A DNA stretch of 64,000 nt from an uncultured Bacteroidales bacterium. Lineage in GTDB: Bacteria; Bacteroidota; Bacteroidia; Bacteroidales; UBA932. Under the pieces are notes generated by a model. That model saw only the letters and a list, made by a program, of their open reading frames with translations. It ran no database searches and was not told where the DNA came from. The stretch covers positions 62,001-126,000 of the forward strand of contig CAMVMG010000002.1 of assembly GCA_947168525.1 (NCBI GenBank), given 5' to 3'. Both the position numbers and the translations under genes were made by a program. Positions within the stretch are counted from its first letter, which is position 1. Each line of letters begins with the position of its first letter. Below, piece after piece: positions 29,122 through 38,588 of the stretch.

Positions 29122-29149
29122 TACGATTTATACACTATCGGTAATCTTG

Positions 29150-30076
29150 ATGAAAACAGCCTTTATTTTCCCCGGTCAAGGATCACAGTTCCCGGGCATG
29201 GCCAAGGAGCTTTACGAGAGCCATAAAGCGATGATGGAACGGGCAAACCAGATTCTGGGATTCCGCATTACGGATATTATGTTCGAGGGCACAGCGGAGC
29301 AACTCAAGGCTACGCGTGTCACCCAGCCGGCCATTTTCCTGCACAGCGTTGTGCTGGCTTTGGACCAGGAACTGCGGCCGGACATGGTCGCGGGACACTC
29401 CCTGGGCGAGTTTTCGGCCCTGGTCGCCGCGGGTGCCATCGGCTTTGAAGACGGACTGCGACTGGTGGCCGCACGCGCGGAGCTGATGCAGCAGTGCTGC
29501 GAGAATCGGCCCGGCGCTATGGCCGCCATCATCAACCTGCCGGACGAGGTGATCGAGCAGGTCTGCGCCGGCATTCCCGGCGTAGTCCCTGCCAATTTCA
29601 ATTCCCCCGGTCAGGTAGTCATTTCCGGCGAGGAAACCGCTGTGGACCAGGCCTGCGACGAGCTCAAGGCCGCCGGAGCCAAACGGGCGCTCAAACTCCC
29701 CGTGAGCGGCGCCTTCCACTCCCCGCTCATGGAGCCTGCCCGGGCACAGCTGGCCGTTGCCATCGAGAATACACCGTTCCAGGCACCCCGCTGCCCCATC
29801 TACCAGAACGTAACGGCCTCCCCCACCTCAGACCCCGTTCAAATCAAGGAGAATCTCCTGAAACAGCTCACCTCCCCCGTCCGCTGGACCCGGACCGTAC
29901 AGAACATGCTCTCCGACGGAGCCGTCCGCTTTGTGGAGCTTGGTCCCGGATCCGTGCTGCAGGGCCTGGTGAAACGCATCGTCTCTTCTTATTATCTGGA
30001 GGGGGTATCTCCCGCCTCCGCAATGAAAAAGGCCGATGCTCCGGCTCAGGAGATCATCATCGAAGGAAAACAATAA
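29150..30076 (+). CDS. fabD: Malonyl-CoA:ACP transacylase
   Basis: FabD loads malonyl groups on acyl carrier protein for fatty-acid synthesis. The 308-residue protein begins MKTAFIFPGQGSQFPGM; the nucleophile is in GHSLGEFSALVAAG and the catalytic His in SGAFHSPLM. ATG 29150 is chosen because the family starts right before the FPGQGSQ motif. The PFOR gene follows after 28 nt, linking supply of acetyl-CoA with its use. Confidence 0.96.
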   Translation: MKTAFIFPGQGSQFPGMAKELYESHKAMMERANQILGFRITDIMFEGTAEQLKATRVTQPAIFLHSVVLALDQELRPDMVAGHSLGEFSALVAAGAIGFEDGLRLVAARAELMQQCCENRPGAMAAIINLPDEVIEQVCAGIPGVVPANFNSPGQVVISGEETAVDQACDELKAAGAKRALKLPVSGAFHSPLMEPARAQLAVAIENTPFQAPRCPIYQNVTASPTSDPVQIKENLLKQLTSPVRWTRTVQNMLSDGAVRFVELGPGSVLQGLVKRIVSSYYLEGVSPASAMKKADAPAQEIIIEGKQ

Positions 30077-30104
30077 TTCATTCACACAATACACTAACTA
30101 CATT

Positions 30105-33100
30105 ATGGCAAACGAAAAGAAATTCATCACCTGTGATGGTAACTACGCCGCCTCGAACATTGCGTATCTGTTCAGCGAGCATGCCGCCATCTATCCCATC
30201 ACCCCGTCATCCACGATGGCCGAAAACATCGACGAGTGGGCTGCCCACGGCAAGAAGAACCTGTGGGGAGAGACGGTGAAAGTGACGGAGATGCAGAGCG
30301 AAGCCGGTGCTGCCGGCGCCGTTCACGGTTCCCTCCAGGCTGGTGCTCTTACTTCTACCTTCACCGCTTCTCAGGGCCTGCTCCTCATGATTCCGAACAT
30401 GTACAAGATTGCCGGCGAAATGCTGCCCACCGTCTTCCACGTGAGCGCACGCGCCCTGGCCAGCCACGCCCTCTCTATCTTCGGAGACCACCAGGACGTG
30501 ATGGCCTGCCGCCAGACCGGCTTCTGCATGCTGGCTTCCGGTTCCGTCCAGGAGGCCCAGGACCTCGCCGCGGTGGCACACCTTTCCGCCATCAAGGCCA
30601 GCCTGCCGTTCCTGCACTTCTTCGACGGCTTCCGTACCAGCCACGAGATCCAGAAGATCGAAGCCCTTCCGGAAGAGAAACTCAAGGACATGGTTTCCGA
30701 GAAAGCCCTCGCCCGTTTCCGTGAGCGCGCCCTGAACCCGGACGCTCCCGTCACCCGCGGTACCGCCCAGAACGGCGACGTCTATTTCCAGGCCGTGGAA
30801 ACCCGCAACCAGTACTACGATGCAGTTCCGGACATCGTCGCCCGCTACATGGGTGAGATTACCGAACTCACCGGCCGCAGCTACCGGCCCTTCGAGTACT
30901 ACGGAGACCCCACCGCAGAAAACATCATCGTGGCCATGGGGTCCGTCACCGAAACCATCAAGGAAACCATTGACTACCTGGCCAGCCGCGGCCGCAAGTA
31001 CGGCCTCATCACCTGCCATCTGTATCGTCCCTTCTCCGAAAAATACTTCTTCTCTGTCCTTCCCAAGAGCGTTCGCCGCATCGCCGTGCTGGACCGTACC
31101 AAGGAACCCGGCGCCGTGGGAGAGCCCCTCTTCACCGACGTCAAAGCCCTCTTCCAGGGCAAGGACCAGAATGTCCTGATCATCGGCGGACGCTACGGTC
31201 TGTCCTCCAAGGACACTACCCCCGCCCAGATCGTCGCCGTTTATGACAACCTGGATTCCCGTGAGCCCAAGGCCGATTTCACCATCGGCATCGTGGACGA
31301 TGTCACTTTCAAGAGCCTCCCGATCAAGAGCGAGGTTTCCATCGTAAAGCCCGGCACCACCGAGTGCAAGTTCTACGGACTGGGCTCCGACGGTACCGTG
31401 GGCGCCAACAAGAACACCATCAAGATCATCGGTTCCCACACAGACCTGTACAGCCAGGCCTACTTTGACTACGACTCCAAGAAGAGCGGCGGCTACACCT
31501 GCTCCCACCTGCGTTTCGGCCAGCAGCCCATCAAGGCCCCTTATCTGGTGAACACGCCGGACTTCGTGGCCTGCCACGTGCCTTCGTACCTTAAGAAGTA
31601 CGATGTTCTCAAGGGCATCAAGGAAGGCGGCACCCTGCTGCTGAACAGCCTCTGGGACGAGGAAGAGACCATCAAGAACATCCCGGACAACGTGAAGGCG
31701 ATCATCGGCCGCAAGCACATCAAGGTCTACATCATCAACGCGACCAAGATCGCTGCGGAGATCGGCCTCGGAAACCGCACGAACACCATCCTCCAGAGCG
31801 CCTTCTTCAAGATTACGGGCATCATCCCCTACGAGGATGCCGTGAAGTACATGAAGGACGCCATCGTGAAGTCCTACGGCAAGAAGGGCGAGAACGTGGT
31901 GAACATGAACTACGCTGCCGTAGACCGCGGCGGTGAATACACTGAGCTGCATGTCCCCGCCGAGTGGGCCTCCCTTACCGCCAAGTTCGAGAACCCCAAC
32001 AAGGACCGCCTGGCTCCCGCATTTGTGAAGGACGTGGCCGACATCGTGAACGCCCAGGCCGGAGACACCCTCCCCGTGAGTGCCTTCATGCCCTACGCCG
32101 ACGGCACCATGCCCGCCGGTACCGCCGCTTTTGAAAAGCGCGGCGTCGCCGTGAACGTCCCCTCCTGGGATGCCGAAAAATGTATCCAGTGCAACACCTG
32201 CGCCTTTGTCTGCCCGCACGCCGCCATCCGTCCGTTCCTCCTCACCGAGGAAGAGGCCGCCAAGGTTCCTGCTGGCGTAAAGATTGCCCAGGGCAAGGCC
32301 AACCTCAAGGAATACAAGTATGCCATCTCCATTTCCGTGGACGACTGCACCGGTTGCGGCAACTGCGTAGATGTGTGCCTGGCCAAGCCGGAGAAAGCCC
32401 TCAAGATGGTCTCCTACATCGACAACAAGGAAGACCAGGCCGCTTTCGACTACCTGAACAAGAAGGTGGGATACAAGGAGTACGTGGACAAGAAGGCCAA
32501 CATGAAGAACAGCCAGTTCGCACAGCCCCTGTTCGAGTTCTCCGGTGCCTGTGCAGGCTGCGGTGAAACCCCGAACATCAAAACCATCACCCAACTGTTC
32601 GGCGACCACATGATGATTGCCAACGCTACCGGCTGTTCCTCCATCTACGGCGCCTCCTTCCCGGCCAGCCCGTACTGCACCAACGCACAGGGCCACGGCC
32701 CGGCCTGGCAGAACTCCCTGTTCGAGGACTTCTGCGAATTTGGCCTGGGCATGAAGCTGGGTTCCGACCGCGCCCGCGAAACCGTTTCCCGCATCATGAA
32801 GGAAGCCCTGGACTGCGAGTGCTGCTCACAGGACATCAAGGCCCTGGCCGCCAAGTGGCTGGAAGCCCCCAAGGATCCCGCCGTCACGCGAGAGGTGGCC
32901 GACAAGATTGTCCCCCTGGCCGGGGAATGCGGCTGCGACACCTGCAAGAAACTCCTGGAATACAAGCATTTCATCCCGGCCCGCAGCCAGTGGATCTTCG
33001 GCGGTGACGGTGCCTCCTACGACATCGGTTACGGCGGCCTGGACCATGTGCTGGCCAGCGGCGAGAACGTGAACATCCTGGTACTGGACACCGAGGTGTA

Positions 33101-33632
33101 CTCCAACACCGGCGGCCAGAGTTCCAAGGCAACGCCCGTTGGCGCCATCGCCAAATTTGCCGCTTCCGGCAAGAAGATTCGCAAGAAGGACCTGGGCATG
33201 ATGGCCATCAGCTACGGCTATGTCTATGTGGCACAGGTAGCCATGGGTGCCAGCCCGGTCCAGTACTTCAACGCCATTAAGGAGGCCGAGGCCTACGACG
33301 GCCCGTCCCTCATCATCGCCTACAGCCCTTGTATCAATCACGGCCTCAAGGCCGGCATGGGCCTGAGCCAGAAGGAAGAGAAACTGGCCGTAGAGTGCGG
33401 TTACTGGCATCTGTACCGTTACAACCCGGCGCTGGAAGGCACGGACAAGAATCCGTTCACCCTGGACAGCAAGGAACCCGACTGGAGCAAGTTCCAAGAC
33501 TTCCTGAAAGGCGAGGTGCGCTTTGCCTCCCTGTACAAGATGTTCCCGGAATCTGCCGATGAACTGCTTCAGAAGACGGAAGAATTTGCCAAAGTGCGTC
33601 TGAACACCTACAAACGCCTGGCCGGCAAATAA
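30105..33632 (+). CDS. nifJ: Pyruvate:ferredoxin (flavodoxin) oxidoreductase, single chain
   Basis: A 1175-residue homodimer-type PFOR converting pyruvate and CoA to acetyl-CoA, CO2 and reduced ferredoxin. In order: pyrimidine-binding domain (YPITPSSTMAE), middle domains, a 2x[4Fe-4S] ferredoxin domain near 690-765 (CIQCNTCAFVCPH and CTGCGNCVDVC), the cysteine of a third cluster in GACAGCGE, and the TPP-binding domain (GDGASYDIGYGGLDHVL). ATG 30105 begins MANEKKFITCDGN. It ends at a strong terminator. This is the central fermentation enzyme of the window. Confidence 0.97.
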   Translation: MANEKKFITCDGNYAASNIAYLFSEHAAIYPITPSSTMAENIDEWAAHGKKNLWGETVKVTEMQSEAGAAGAVHGSLQAGALTSTFTASQGLLLMIPNMYKIAGEMLPTVFHVSARALASHALSIFGDHQDVMACRQTGFCMLASGSVQEAQDLAAVAHLSAIKASLPFLHFFDGFRTSHEIQKIEALPEEKLKDMVSEKALARFRERALNPDAPVTRGTAQNGDVYFQAVETRNQYYDAVPDIVARYMGEITELTGRSYRPFEYYGDPTAENIIVAMGSVTETIKETIDYLASRGRKYGLITCHLYRPFSEKYFFSVLPKSVRRIAVLDRTKEPGAVGEPLFTDVKALFQGKDQNVLIIGGRYGLSSKDTTPAQIVAVYDNLDSREPKADFTIGIVDDVTFKSLPIKSEVSIVKPGTTECKFYGLGSDGTVGANKNTIKIIGSHTDLYSQAYFDYDSKKSGGYTCSHLRFGQQPIKAPYLVNTPDFVACHVPSYLKKYDVLKGIKEGGTLLLNSLWDEEETIKNIPDNVKAIIGRKHIKVYIINATKIAAEIGLGNRTNTILQSAFFKITGIIPYEDAVKYMKDAIVKSYGKKGENVVNMNYAAVDRGGEYTELHVPAEWASLTAKFENPNKDRLAPAFVKDVADIVNAQAGDTLPVSAFMPYADGTMPAGTAAFEKRGVAVNVPSWDAEKCIQCNTCAFVCPHAAIRPFLLTEEEAAKVPAGVKIAQGKANLKEYKYAISISVDDCTGCGNCVDVCLAKPEKALKMVSYIDNKEDQAAFDYLNKKVGYKEYVDKKANMKNSQFAQPLFEFSGACAGCGETPNIKTITQLFGDHMMIANATGCSSIYGASFPASPYCTNAQGHGPAWQNSLFEDFCEFGLGMKLGSDRARETVSRIMKEALDCECCSQDIKALAAKWLEAPKDPAVTREVADKIVPLAGECGCDTCKKLLEYKHFIPARSQWIFGGDGASYDIGYGGLDHVLASGENVNILVLDTEVYSNTGGQSSKATPVGAIAKFAASGKKIRKKDLGMMAISYGYVYVAQVAMGASPVQYFNAIKEAEAYDGPSLIIAYSPCINHGLKAGMGLSQKEEKLAVECGYWHLYRYNPALEGTDKNPFTLDSKEPDWSKFQDFLKGEVRFASLYKMFPESADELLQKTEEFAKVRLNTYKRLAGK

Positions 33633-33675
33633 CCATCAGAACTGTTGAATCAAGCATCTGTTGAATAACTGCTTG

Positions 33676-33740
33676 AAGAAGGAAAAAGAATCCAGGGGTC
33701 AATGAAAAGGCCGATGACCCCTGGATTCTTTTTCCTTCTT
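33676..33740. terminator. Strong bidirectional terminator after PFOR
   Basis: A perfect 26-bp stem (arms 33676-33701 and 33715-33740) with a 13-nt loop, A-rich on one flank and T-rich on the other, so usable from both directions. It serves PFOR and the convergent LysR-like gene. Confidence 0.9.
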
Positions 33741-33787
33741 TGATGAATCAGCTTTTAAACAATACTTACAAACTGATACCCAAAAGG

Positions 33788-34054
33788 TTATTTGGAAAAA
33801 ACGTTGCAGAACGCGTTGTTAACAAGGTCGTACGCATCCTGGATACGACGGGCGTAGCCCAGGAAAAGCTCTCCGGTTTTGGTGAGTTCCAGGGCGGGCG
33901 TCCTTTGGAAGAGGGCAAACCCCAACTGGTCCTCCAGCCGGGAAATCTGCTGGCTCACCGCCGGCTGGGTAATTCCCAGTTCCTTGGCGGCTTCCGTAAA
34001 ACTGCCCTTGCGGACCACCGTAAGGAAAGTAACAATAAGCGGATCTGACAACAT
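33788..34054 (-). CDS. HTH-only LysR-family protein (no effector domain)
   Basis: An 88-residue protein that is almost only the LysR winged helix: LIVTFLTVVRKGSFTEAAKELGITQPAVSQQISRLED-type sequence, then LFQRTPALELTKTGELFLGYA. LysR regulators normally have about 300 residues with an inducer-binding domain; here the stop comes just after the linker helix and only 47 nt separate it from the terminator, so no effector remnant follows. It has a fair promoter of its own and faces the M16 peptidase gene across an inverted repeat. It may be a true mini-regulator or a stable truncation. Confidence 0.8.
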   Translation of the reverse strand: MLSDPLIVTFLTVVRKGSFTEAAKELGITQPAVSQQISRLEDQLGFALFQRTPALELTKTGELFLGYARRIQDAYDLVNNAFCNVFSK

Positions 34055-34076
34055 GCTATAGCCTGGTTTTTGTATA

Positions 34077-34107
34077 CAAAGATGCGCGAAAATATAGAAA
34101 ATTGCAA
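34077..34107 (-). promoter_or_regulatory. Promoter of the HTH-only LysR gene
   Basis: Minus-strand TTG (34105-34107), 20-nt gap, CATCTTTG (34077-34084), one base off TAnnTTTG, 22 nt before the ATG. Confidence 0.5.
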
Positions 34108-34127
34108 CATTTATTATAATTCATGTT

Positions 34128-34152
34128 AATTTTATCGCTTTTCGATAAAATT
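34128..34152. promoter_or_regulatory. Inverted repeat, candidate LysR operator
   Basis: Perfect 10-bp arms AATTTTATCG / CGATAAAATT around 5 nt, midway between the -33 boxes of the divergent LysR-like and M16 genes. Size and place fit a LysR-type binding site. Confidence 0.55.
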
Positions 34153-34166
34153 CTTTGGTGTTTTTC

Positions 34167-34197
34167 TTGCATATAAAAAAAAGATGTATTAGTTTTG
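34167..34197 (+). promoter_or_regulatory. Promoter of the M16 peptidase gene
   Basis: TTG (34167-34169), 20 nt, TAGTTTTG (34190-34197), 32 nt before the ATG. Confidence 0.7.
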
Positions 34198-34229
34198 CAA
34201 GCGGTAAAACCTTCTAACAAACTATAAAG

Positions 34230-37091
34230 ATGAAGAAAGCATTCCTTACCATTGCGCTTCTGGCCGTGGCCGCCGCCATGGCCCTTGCACAGCAGCCCAC
34301 TCGTGAGCAGCTGGAGGCAGCCATTGCCCAGATGCCCCAGATTCCCAACTCGGACCAGGTCCGGATTGGCCATCTGGACAACGGACTCACCTATTATATC
34401 CGCCACAACGAGCTGCCCAAGGGCCGCGCAGAATTTTACCTGGCCACCAACGTAGGCGCCATTCAAGAAGAGTATCCCGCCCAGGATGGCCTAGCCCATT
34501 TCCTGGAGCACATGTGCTTCAACGGCACCGAGCATTTCCCGGACAAAGCCATCCTGGATTACCTCCGCTCCATCGGTGCTGAATTCGGCCGCAACATCAA
34601 TGCGTCCACCGGTTTCGAGGAGACCCAGTATATGCTCAACAACATCCCCGTAGAGCGCGCAAGCGTCGTGGACAGCTGCCTGATGATCCTCGCCGACTAT
34701 TCCCACTTCGTGCTCAACCGCCCCACCGAGATTGACGCTGAGCGCGGCGTGATTATCGAGGAACGCCGTCAGCGCCGCACGGCCCAGTGGCGTTCCATGG
34801 AACGCTCCCTCCCCTTCTACTTCGGCGAGGACAGCAAGCTGGCGCAGTGCACCCTGATCGGCCTCCAGGAACATCTGGAAACCTTCAAGCCGGAAAGCCT
34901 GGTGGATTTCTACCGCACCTGGTACCACCCCGGCAACCAGGCCGTCATCGTCGTCGGTGACGTGGATGTAGACCGCACCGAGGCCAAGATCCAGGAAATC
35001 TTCGGCGTCATTCCCGTCAAAGAGAATCCCCTGGCCAAGCCCATCCAGCAAATCGCCGACCACAGCGAACCCCGCGTAGGCATTATCACAGACCCGGAAA
35101 CCACCAGCCCTTCCATCGAGATCCTGTGGCACTCCGAGGCTCTTCCCGAGAGCATTAACGCCACCGCAACCGGTCTGCTCACAGACCTGCTGGAAAGCCT
35201 GATCGCCCAGGTAGCCTCCGAGCGTTTCAACGACATCACCTCCAAGCCCGGTTCCCCTTACCTTAGCGGCAGCTACGGCTTCGGCGACCTTATCTATGAA
35301 GACATTGAAGCCATCATGGCCAATGTATCCCTGCGCGAAGACAACATCCTGGGCGGCTTCAAGGACTTCTACACGGAGATTGTCCGCCTGTCCCGCTATG
35401 GCATCACCGATGCCGAATTCGACCGCGCCAAGACCGACTACCTCTCCTATCTGGAAACCCGCGCCAACCGTGCAGAGACCCGCCAGAACGACCAGTTCAT
35501 CCGTCCCATCATCCAGAACTTCTTTGACAAGGAGCCGCTCCTGGAGCCCCAGGACGAATATCAGATGGCCCAGATGCTCCTCTCCCAGGTCAACGCACAG
35601 GTGGTGAACCAGGTCCTTGCACAAGCCGTGACTGGTCAGAACCTCGTAGTGCTGTACACCGGTCCGGAGAAAGCGGGCATCGCCACGCCTACGGCCGACC
35701 AGCTCCTCGCCGCCATGGCCGAGGTTGAAGCCTCCGACATTGCCGCTCCTGAAGGAGAGGATATCCCGGACGCCTTCCTGGATCCCGCCACGCTGAAGGG
35801 CTCCCCTGTCGTCAAGAGCGGAAAAACCATCTATGACGCCACGGAATGGACCCTCGGCAACGGTGTCAAAGTGATTGTATATCCCACCCAGCTGCAGAAA
35901 GACAACATCTCGTTCAACCTGGTCAAGGATGGCGGTCTCAGCCTGGTTCCCACCGAAGACATCGATTCCTTTGACAGCAACCTCATCAGCCTGTTCCAGA
36001 GCAACTCCGGCGTAGCTGGCTTCCCTGGCACTACAGTACGCAAGATGCTCACCGGCAAGAACCTCAACGTTAGCCCCTACTTCGACCAGCTCCGCAACGG
36101 TATCAACGGAAGCACCACTGTCAAAGACCTGGAAACCGCCCTGCAGCTGGTGTATCTTACCTTCACCCAGCCCCGCTTCGACGAGGAAGAGTGGCAGAAC
36201 GGCGTAGTCCAGATTCAGCAGGTGCTCCCGAATCTGGTGAACCAGCCCAACTACAAGCTCCAGCAGGAACTCTACAAGACCATTTATGACAGCCCGCGCC
36301 GCAAGATGGTCTCCGCCGAGACCCTGGAAAAAGCCTCCCTGGCCACCGTTGAGAAGAACTACCGGAAACTCTTTGCCGATGCTGCCGGCGCCACGATGGT
36401 ATTCGTAGGCGATGTGGATATCGACGCATTGAAACCGCTGGTAGAGAAGTATATTGGCTCCCTCCCCGCCGGCAATGCCCCGCTCAAGTGGATCGATACC
36501 AAGGAAGATATCCGCAGGGGCAAGATAGAGAACGTCTTTACCGTTGACATGCAGACCCCCAAGAGCACGGTCCTGCAGGTTTACACGGCCGATATGCCTT
36601 ACACTTATGAGACCTCCGCTGCCCTGGAAGCCATCTCCTACATCCTGGACATCCGCTACACCAACAGCCTCCGCGAGGAAGAAGGCGGCACCTATGGAGC
36701 CTCCACGGTGGGCAGCATGAGCCGCGAGCCCAATCCGCAGGCCATCGTCCAGGTGGTGTTCGAATGCCGTCCTTCCATGTGCGACAAACTGCGCCAGCTG
36801 GCCATCGACGGGTTCAAAGACCTGGCCCAGAACGGCCCCACCGACGATGAAATGGCCAGTGCCAAGCTCAACCTCCAGAAGAACATCCCGGAGAGCCGTC
36901 ATAACAACAGCTGGTGGCGCAACAACATCGAGATCCACGAGACCTTCGGTGACGACCGCGACGCTGCCTATGAGGCTGCCGTGAACGGCCTGAACAAAGC
37001 CCAGCTCCAGAAAGTCCTCCAGGACATCCTGGCCCAGGACAATTTCATCGAGCTGGTCATGAAACCTGCCAACACCGCAGAGGCCGAATAA
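34230..37091 (+). CDS. M16 family zinc metallopeptidase (double-domain)
   Basis: A 953-residue secreted peptidase (signal peptide 1-20, ending ALAQ). The N-terminal half has the inverted zinc motif HFLEH (about residue 90) with the third ligand in the ERGVIIEERR region; the C-terminal half (about 530 onwards, LGNGVKVIVYPTQLQKDNISF) is the second, inactive M16 repeat, containing the substrate-binding REEEGGTYG segment. Members of this kind (PqqL-like) degrade peptides in the periplasm. It is expressed alone from its own promoter and ends at a terminator. Confidence 0.94.
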   Translation: MKKAFLTIALLAVAAAMALAQQPTREQLEAAIAQMPQIPNSDQVRIGHLDNGLTYYIRHNELPKGRAEFYLATNVGAIQEEYPAQDGLAHFLEHMCFNGTEHFPDKAILDYLRSIGAEFGRNINASTGFEETQYMLNNIPVERASVVDSCLMILADYSHFVLNRPTEIDAERGVIIEERRQRRTAQWRSMERSLPFYFGEDSKLAQCTLIGLQEHLETFKPESLVDFYRTWYHPGNQAVIVVGDVDVDRTEAKIQEIFGVIPVKENPLAKPIQQIADHSEPRVGIITDPETTSPSIEILWHSEALPESINATATGLLTDLLESLIAQVASERFNDITSKPGSPYLSGSYGFGDLIYEDIEAIMANVSLREDNILGGFKDFYTEIVRLSRYGITDAEFDRAKTDYLSYLETRANRAETRQNDQFIRPIIQNFFDKEPLLEPQDEYQMAQMLLSQVNAQVVNQVLAQAVTGQNLVVLYTGPEKAGIATPTADQLLAAMAEVEASDIAAPEGEDIPDAFLDPATLKGSPVVKSGKTIYDATEWTLGNGVKVIVYPTQLQKDNISFNLVKDGGLSLVPTEDIDSFDSNLISLFQSNSGVAGFPGTTVRKMLTGKNLNVSPYFDQLRNGINGSTTVKDLETALQLVYLTFTQPRFDEEEWQNGVVQIQQVLPNLVNQPNYKLQQELYKTIYDSPRRKMVSAETLEKASLATVEKNYRKLFADAAGATMVFVGDVDIDALKPLVEKYIGSLPAGNAPLKWIDTKEDIRRGKIENVFTVDMQTPKSTVLQVYTADMPYTYETSAALEAISYILDIRYTNSLREEEGGTYGASTVGSMSREPNPQAIVQVVFECRPSMCDKLRQLAIDGFKDLAQNGPTDDEMASAKLNLQKNIPESRHNNSWWRNNIEIHETFGDDRDAAYEAAVNGLNKAQLQKVLQDILAQDNFIELVMKPANTAEAE

Positions 37092-37104
37092 GCCCGCGGC
37101 ATCC

Positions 37105-37150
37105 AAACAAACAGAGTCCGGTTCGTTAGCGAACCGGACTCTGTTTGTTT
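37105..37150. terminator. Terminator after the M16 peptidase
   Basis: A perfect 21-bp stem (AAACAAACAGAGTCCGGTTC plus one G) with a 4-nt loop and T-rich end; also serves the convergent ferredoxin gene. Confidence 0.9.
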
Positions 37151-37178
37151 ACTACGCTGTTGGGATTCCCAACAGGGT

Positions 37179-37352
37179 TTAGGCCTCGCTGATGGCTTCG
37201 TTGGGGCAGGTGCCTTCGCATGCACCGCAGTCGATGCACTCGTCAGCATTGATAACATAAGCGCCTTCTCCCTCAGAGATGGCGCCCACAGGACATACAT
37301 CGGCGCATGACCCGCAGGAAACGCAGATGTCGGGATTGATCTTTCTTGCCAT
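37179..37352 (-). CDS. 2[4Fe-4S] ferredoxin
   Basis: A 57-residue ferredoxin of the clostridial type. It starts MARKINPDIC and contains two CxxCxxCxxxCP motifs: CVSCGSCADVCP and CIDCGACEGTCP. It is the probable electron acceptor of the PFOR encoded 4 kb away. A TAAATTTG -7 element lies 41 nt upstream. Confidence 0.95.
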   Translation of the reverse strand: MARKINPDICVSCGSCADVCPVGAISEGEGAYVINADECIDCGACEGTCPNEAISEA

Positions 37353-37393
37353 AGATTTTTATAGTTTTATTGTTGTGTGTCTAAAGCAACACG

Positions 37394-37401
37394 CAAATTT
37401 A
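37394..37401 (-). promoter_or_regulatory. -7 element of the ferredoxin gene
   Basis: TAAATTTG on the minus strand, 41 nt before the ATG at 37352. Confidence 0.55.
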
Positions 37402-37410
37402 GGCATTAAA

Positions 37411-37442
37411 TTTGATTTTAAAAATAACAGTCATTAACTTTG
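37411..37442 (+). promoter_or_regulatory. Promoter of the DUF1573 gene, leaderless
   Basis: TTTG (37411-37414), 20 nt, TAACTTTG (37435-37442). Only 4 nt separate the -7 element from the ATG at 37447, so transcription should begin at or next to the start codon. Confidence 0.75.
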
Positions 37443-37446
37443 TGCC

Positions 37447-38586
37447 ATGAGAATCATGATTTGGACCTTTATCCTGGCCGCCTCCCTTATCTCCTGCGGC
37501 TCACGTACAGCAAATAGCGCGCCAATCGTAGAATTGGCGGCCACCCATACACTGGGCCTTCCCGAATCCCCGGCAGAAGGCGATGTAGTCTTCGACAAAA
37601 TGGTACACGATTTCGGGGATGTCAGCGTAACGGACGGTCCCCTGAGCTGTACCTTCACCGTCACCAACAACGGCACGGAGCCTGTCGCCATCTTCGAGGT
37701 GGTTTCCTCCTGCGGCTGCACGGATGTCACCTGGACCCGGGAGCCCCTGCAACCGGGTAAAAGCGGCACCATATCGGCCACCTTCAAAAACGAGGACGGT
37801 CCCTACCCCTTCGACAAAACACTAACAGTATATGTTTCGGGACAACGCAAACCGGTCATCCTGCGGCTGCGAGGTGTGGTTCACGAGAAAAAGAAATCCC
37901 TGAGCGAGCTCTACGGAGCACAAAAGCTCGGGGATTTTGGTCTGAAGACCCGCCAGTTCAAGGCGACAGACCCGCTCAAGCAGGGCATGATAGTCACAGA
38001 GTCGGCCACGGTGGCCAATCTGGGGAAAAAACCCCTGCAGGTAGATTTCACGGAGGTATCCCCGCAGCTGGAGATGAGCGTATCGCCCAATCCCATTCCC
38101 GCCGGAAGCACCGCGTCCATCAGCTTCACCATCCGTGCCGATGATTCCCTCTACGGGAAAAACACCTATGTGGCCACGCCTGTCCTGAACGGAAAACGAG
38201 CCGCCGCACCACTGAGCATCTGGGCCACCACCCGGGAGAACTTTGACCGGTGGACCGAGCAGCAGCGCAACGACGGATCCATCCCCGTCTTCGAAAACAG
38301 CACCGCCAACTTCGGAATTGTCCAGGCAGGGAAGCCGGTGGAAATCCGTTTCACCTGCACCAACAAAGGCAAAAGCAAGTTTCACATCTACCAGGCAGAC
38401 CCTGAAGTTCCCGCACTCAAAGTGCTGGAAATCCAAGACGCAGAGGCCGGTAAAAAAGGAAGCGTCCGGGTTTCCCTGGACACTTCCTTACTGGAAAAAG
38501 GGGAGAATGTCTTCATGCTCACCCTTACCACCAATTCCCCGCTCAGGCCCATTGTGAACCTGTTTGTAGCGGGCGAAATCAGATAG
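37447..38586 (+). CDS. DUF1573 repeat lipoprotein
   Basis: A 379-residue predicted lipoprotein (leader MRIMIWTFILAASLISC, Cys17). It holds several Ig-like DUF1573 repeats: the first, near 47-145, has VHDFGDVSVTDGPL and the hallmark SSCGCTDVTW; a second lies near 165-255 and a third near 275-379 (TANFGIVQAGKPVEI). DUF1573 proteins of Bacteroidota are cell-envelope proteins without a settled function. The stop is 2 nt from the end of a convergent lipoprotein gene. Confidence 0.88.
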   Translation: MRIMIWTFILAASLISCGSRTANSAPIVELAATHTLGLPESPAEGDVVFDKMVHDFGDVSVTDGPLSCTFTVTNNGTEPVAIFEVVSSCGCTDVTWTREPLQPGKSGTISATFKNEDGPYPFDKTLTVYVSGQRKPVILRLRGVVHEKKKSLSELYGAQKLGDFGLKTRQFKATDPLKQGMIVTESATVANLGKKPLQVDFTEVSPQLEMSVSPNPIPAGSTASISFTIRADDSLYGKNTYVATPVLNGKRAAAPLSIWATTRENFDRWTEQQRNDGSIPVFENSTANFGIVQAGKPVEIRFTCTNKGKSKFHIYQADPEVPALKVLEIQDAEAGKKGSVRVSLDTSLLEKGENVFMLTLTTNSPLRPIVNLFVAGEIR

Positions 38587-38588
38587 CC

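Noticed and set aside
33788..34054. Complete LysR-type regulator
   Set aside because: Only the HTH part is present and no room remains before the terminator for an effector domain.
30207..37106. Very long antisense open frames (829 and 871 codons) opposite PFOR and the M16 peptidase
   Set aside because: They are shadows of strongly biased GC-rich codons in the sense genes; the translations are low-complexity and match no family.
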